Below are positions 61,175 to 64,000 of a stretch of 64,000 nt of DNA, piece by piece (position 1 is the first letter of the stretch; every line of letters starts with the position of its first letter). Position numbers and translations under genes: made by a program. Source of the stretch: Paracholeplasma brassicae (GTDB taxonomy: Bacteria; Bacillota_I; Bacilli_A; Acholeplasmatales; UBA5453); the NCBI RefSeq assembly GCF_000967915.1, contig NC_022549.1, positions 1,352,366 to 1,416,365 of the forward strand, read 5' to 3'. Below the pieces are notes generated by a model. It was given only the letters and a program-made list of their open reading frames with translations. It made no database searches and was not told the origin of the DNA.

Positions 61175-61597
61175 TTATCCATCATCTACGTGAATATGAT
61201 TTATACAATGTTGATAATTTTTATTATCTCTTTTCATCGTTAGATTTATTTGCGATACTCTAAAATCAATATTCTTAAATTTAATAGCATCCCAAAAATC
61301 ATATTGTCAATTTAAAAAATAAGCAATATCACTATTATTAAATGACAATATTTCAACCCTATTCCACATTTCTTTCAAGGTGTGCCCTGCAAAAATTTTT
61401 ATTTTAAACACATCACTAAATGCATTGACATTAACAGGTGTATACTCTTTTTTATTTGATTCCATAAAGTTGACTGAATAAAAGTTTTTTTCCACATCTT
61501 TAATTATAAGATATTGCTCTTTACCTATCAGTATCTCCATGTCAAAATTACTCGTATTCACCATTAATCTTTCAACATGTTCAAATTTATATTTCAT
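61175..61597 (-). pseudogene. Small immunity-like gene with in-frame TGA
   Basis: Strong AAAGGAGG before ATG 61597. The first 96 codons give an acidic beta-rich protein (MKYKFEHVERLMVNTSNFDM...) and stop at TGA 61309. The same frame stays open for another 43 codons (QYDFWDAIKFKNIDFRVSQI...) to TAA 61175, so the full gene would be 140 residues. Reading the TGA as Trp would restore it (FLN-W-QYDFWD). Other Trp codons here are TGG and TGA is a stop elsewhere in the window, so a TGG-to-TGA nonsense mutation is the simplest view. Confidence 0.5.
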
Positions 61598-61641
61598 TAA
61601 ACTTACCTCCTTTTTATAATAAATTTCGATTTTTATGATGA

Positions 61642-62012
61642 TTAAAGATTTTCTACTAGATTATCTGGAACAAATGGCTCAATTTCAAGATCAACTAGTT
61701 TATTTATTAATTCATCAAGATTTTTTTGGATTTTAACCAAATTAATAACACTCCAAAATTCATTCGGTGCTATTGAGATACCTTCATCATTTAATAAGTA
61801 ATCTGAAATCTTTAGATTTTTTTTGCTATTTTCTACAAACTTTTTAAATTGCACTATATTTTCATTGGGTTTAAAAAAAATGGAAATTCTTCTAGACATG
61901 CCTTCTTGAAAAACTATACAAAAAAAGTTTTTCTCAAACCCTTTCGTATATCCAGTTCCATATTCCCAACCTTTTATTTCACCAATTTTTTATAATAATT
62001 TTTGACAAACAT
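61642..62012 (-). pseudogene. Small immunity-like gene with two frameshifts
   Basis: AAGGAG before ATG 62012 opens MFVKNYYKK; a shift at an A6 run continues as IGEIKGWEYGTGYTKGFEKN; a second shift at a T6 run restores FFCIVFQEGMSRRISIFFK, NIVQFKKFVENSKKNLKI and so on to TAA 61642. The reassembled protein would be about 122 residues with a mixed alpha/beta layout of the kind found in bacterial immunity proteins. Both breaks are at homopolymers. Confidence 0.45.
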
Positions 62013-62029
62013 ATCTTTTTGCTCCTTAA

Positions 62030-62326
62030 TTAATAATTTTTATATTTATCGGGTAATAATCTAGTAAATGTTAAAGGTAGAGTATTAAATATATCATTTT
62101 TAATTTTAAAAGAATATCGATTATTTATAACTCCATTTTTTAGAAAAATATGTATACGACCTGGAACAACAGCATGCGTTCTACCTGTTAACCAATTCCA
62201 AAAACTATTTTTAATATATATAATCCTATCAATGTCTTGAAAGTTAATTTCTATATTTCTTTTTCTTTTTTTAATTATAAGACTATTCTTATAAAAAATT
62301 ACTTTCTTTGAAACTTTAATTTCCAT
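62030..62326 (-). CDS. Small hypothetical protein, PH-like fold
   Basis: 98 residues, ribosome site GGGGAG before ATG 62326. Strand-rich: KVIFYKNSLIIKKRKRNIEI, DIDRIIYIKNSFWNW, GRIHIFLKNGVINNRYSF and a C-terminal helix, a pattern seen in small PH-like or bPH domains. No membrane helix and no named motif. Intact, in the inter-IS block; may be an immunity or accessory protein (inference from position). Confidence 0.5.
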   Translation of the reverse strand: MEIKVSKKVIFYKNSLIIKKRKRNIEINFQDIDRIIYIKNSFWNWLTGRTHAVVPGRIHIFLKNGVINNRYSFKIKNDIFNTLPLTFTRLLPDKYKNY

Positions 62327-62477
62327 ATAATTATAACTCCCCTAATAGTAAAAAATGATATAACTCTTAGTCGAATTATACCATTTTTAGTTGCTTTATC
62401 TCAACCATATATGAAAACTATATAAACAATAGTTCAATATTACTTGAAATATATATCAAATTGTCCATGCACGCATA

Positions 62478-62870
62478 TTATTGTCCGGTAATTATTTTAT
62501 TTATACTTCGTACATACTTACGATAGTTTAACCCTAACATAAATGTCCAACTATCATCCATATAAACTTCACCTGTATCAGAGTTAACTAAGTAAAAGAC
62601 TACTAATGTATCAATATTATCAAAATATACTAGTTCTTTCTTTTCAAACGCATCATTAGTTTCAGCAACTACAATAATTGTTTTATATTTTCCCTTAGTG
62701 CTAAACTCGTCACTAATAAACTCTAAATATTCATTTATTTTAGATTTAACAATTGGTTTGTCATTAAATAGCAAATACCTCTTTTTTACTAGTTTATAAG
62801 TTTCTAGCTTAAAATCTTTACTTATTTCAATTTTTAGTTCTTGAACTATTTCTTTTTTACTTATTTTCAA
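62478..62870 (-). CDS. Small hypothetical protein, possible immunity protein
   Basis: About 130 residues: N-terminal helix EIVQELKIEISKDFKL, basic ETYKLVKKRYLLFNDKPIVK, strand KYKTIIVVAETND, then YFDNIDTLVVFYLVNSDT and MDDSWTFMLGLNYRKYVRSI. The in-frame ATG at 62885 has no ribosome site before it, while GGAGGAG lies 6 nt ahead of TTG 62870, which I take as the start. No family is recognised; size, layout and place in a row of small unrelated genes fit an orphan immunity gene. Confidence 0.5.
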   Translation of the reverse strand: MKISKKEIVQELKIEISKDFKLETYKLVKKRYLLFNDKPIVKSKINEYLEFISDEFSTKGKYKTIIVVAETNDAFEKKELVYFDNIDTLVVFYLVNSDTGEVYMDDSWTFMLGLNYRKYVRSINKIITGQ

Positions 62871-63028
62871 AATTGACTCCTCCATTTATTGTTTTCATTA
62901 CATTTATTATTTCAGTTGTAACATGTTTTATAGTACTATTTTATCATAACATATCCTAATCTTTTAATTTTATATTTGAATTGATACCATTTTCTTGTAC
63001 TTTATGTTCTTTGTAGTTATTGTATCAT

Positions 63029-63895
63029 TTATTGATTCATGAGTCTATATTGGATAGGTGAATAACCACCTAGAGTTAGTTTAATTCGTTCATGATTATA
63101 CCAATAGATATACTCATCAATTGTTCTAATTAAATCAGATAAAGATTTAACCTTTTGTAAGTAGATGGTTTCGCATTTAAGCGTCCCGAAGAAACTTTCA
63201 ACCACTGACATTTAATAGGCATTACCTTTAGCACTCATGGATTGAGTAAATGATGATTTCTTAAGGTAATTACGATATTTAGGTGATTGGTATAGAATGC
63301 CTTGATCAGAGTGTATGAGAAGCTTTGATAAGTCTTCATTTAGGTTGATTGATTTCTTCAGTGTCTTTAAGTTTAAATCTTGATTCTGACTTCTAGATAT
63401 TTGATAACCTTTGACTTCGCCATTGTAAAGATCTTGAATGACAGACAGATATAAACGTTTACGATTAAATCTAAACTCTGATACATCTGTGACCCATGGA
63501 TATTGGGTTCATCTTTTTTAAAGTCTCTCTTAAGTAGATTGGGTGTAATTTTGTTTGATATTTGAGAGATATAGCGATATCTCTTATTTCTTACCTTACA
63601 GACGATGTGTAGCTCTTTCATAAGCTTTACAACCGTCTTATACGCTATTTTGACCTCATAGAAGTTTTTAAGGTGCAAGTTTAATACGTCTATAGCCATA
63701 TGTTTTGTTACTAGCTTCAAAGATTTCTGAAATAAGTATCTTAATATCATGATATTTATCAGTCTCATTTTGATGTTCATAATAATCGTAAATAGATTTT
63801 GGAAGTCCTGATATTAGAAGTAGATCTATTAGTGCATATTTTCGCCTTAGTTCCTGGACTACTTGGTATTTTTGTTTGTTCGTTCCTGTTTCTGA
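63029..63895 (-). pseudogene. IS3-family transposase OrfB, copy B, broken
   Basis: Close to copy A, but here the second catalytic Asp is intact (LIHSDQGILY). It shares the TAA-ATG replacement before SVVESFFGTLKCETIYLQK, and in addition has a one-base loss near 63500 that changes WVTDV to HGSQMYQS, and another frame change near 63670. Upstream an A7 run (ACAAAAAAACTC) could support -1 fusion with orfA. Nonfunctional as it stands. Confidence 0.85.
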
Positions 63896-64000
63896 ATTAA
63901 GGCGGTGAGTTTTTTTGTGTATTCAAGTTCCATTTCTAAGTGTTTAACTTTAAGTTCAAGACTTTGTTCGATCTCTTTGGATGGTTTATAGAACTGTCTA
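63859..64000 (-). CDS. IS3-family transposase OrfA, copy B, C-terminal part
   Basis: Tail of orfA (…EIEQSLELKVKHLEMELEYT, then KKLTALIQKQERTNKNTK and TAG at 63859-63861). It contains the A7 slippery run at the codons TYR-THR-LYS-LYS, from which the -1 frame leads into KYQVVQEL of orfB. The rest lies beyond the window. Confidence 0.65.
   Translation of the reverse strand, partial: RQFYKPSKEIEQSLELKVKHLEMELEYTKKLTALIQKQERTNKNTK

Larger units (their letters stand above)
62977..64000 (-). mobile_element. IS3-family element, copy B (runs past the window end)
   Basis: Begins with the inverted repeat TGAATTGATACCATTT at 62977, same as copy A, and is closely similar to it through 64000, same orientation. 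Only the orfB part and the 3' end of orfA are visible. Confidence 0.85.

Noticed and set aside
61175-61597. Genome-wide use of TGA as tryptophan
   Set aside because: TGA serves as a stop elsewhere (for example cpsD), and all conserved Trp codons checked in housekeeping genes are TGG.
58955-64000. Active composite transposon bounded by the two IS copies
   Set aside because: Both visible transposase genes are broken, the second copy is cut by the window edge and no target duplication is seen.
1-64000. tRNA or rRNA genes
   Set aside because: No cloverleaf with CCA-end features or conserved rRNA segments was noticed; a covariance-model scan would be decisive.

Overview
The window reads as chromosome of a low-GC Bacillota relative of the acholeplasma/Izemoplasma type. 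This is an inference from gene content. There is an ATP-dependent and a pyrophosphate-type phosphofructokinase side by side, a 997-residue DnaE, MgtE, PepF, peptidase T, CotH-like and CpsBCD genes. TGG encodes Trp, TGA is used as a stop, and TTG starts are common. Most genes lie on the minus strand. No rRNA, tRNA or CRISPR array was found.

Layout. 1-13 kb: the end of a membrane protein; an rRNA methyltransferase, serine dehydratase and M32 carboxypeptidase run; two MgtE proteins; a heterodimeric ABC exporter downstream of three small genes (a SHOCT-like protein, a DUF2089 regulator and a second SHOCT-like protein); then peptidase T. 13-26 kb: a Sel1-repeat protein, an SGNH hydrolase overlapping a phosphodiesterase, a GGDEF protein, a GH17-like protein, alanine dehydrogenase, a CotH-like lipoprotein, a cyclase with glucose-6-phosphate dehydrogenase, an aminotransferase and a Cys/His-repeat protein. 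26-33 kb: CpsC-CpsD-CpsB, with cpsB frameshifted at an A7 run, then PepF, UvrB and a PadR/HAAS pair. 33-53 kb: Na/Pi symporter, OFA-type MFS, pyruvate kinase with PfkA, divergent PPi-PFK, two CaCA exchangers, esterase, DnaE, a cell-surface Ig-like protein, a second heterodimeric ABC exporter, and a nucleoside phosphorylase.

53.6-64 kb is an accessory region. It holds an apparently intact IS3 element, a UvrA paralog without the UvrB-binding domain, and a divergent HxlR/SnoaL-like pair. It also holds two damaged, same-orientation copies of another IS3-family element, at 58,955-60,267 and from 62,977 past the window edge. The first copy truncates a terminase-small-subunit-like gene and lies next to a frameshifted holin-like gene, which suggests a collapsed prophage. 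Between the two copies are small AT-rich genes, several of them decayed, that look like orphan immunity genes.

Working together: PfkA/Pyk, PPi-PFK and Zwf cover sugar catabolism. PepT, PepF and M32 carboxypeptidase, with serine and alanine dehydrogenases, suggest peptide and amino-acid use. CpsBCD, the SGNH/GDPD pair and the surface proteins suggest an envelope that is actively remodelled. Two ABC exporters and MgtE/CaCA handle export and divalent cations.
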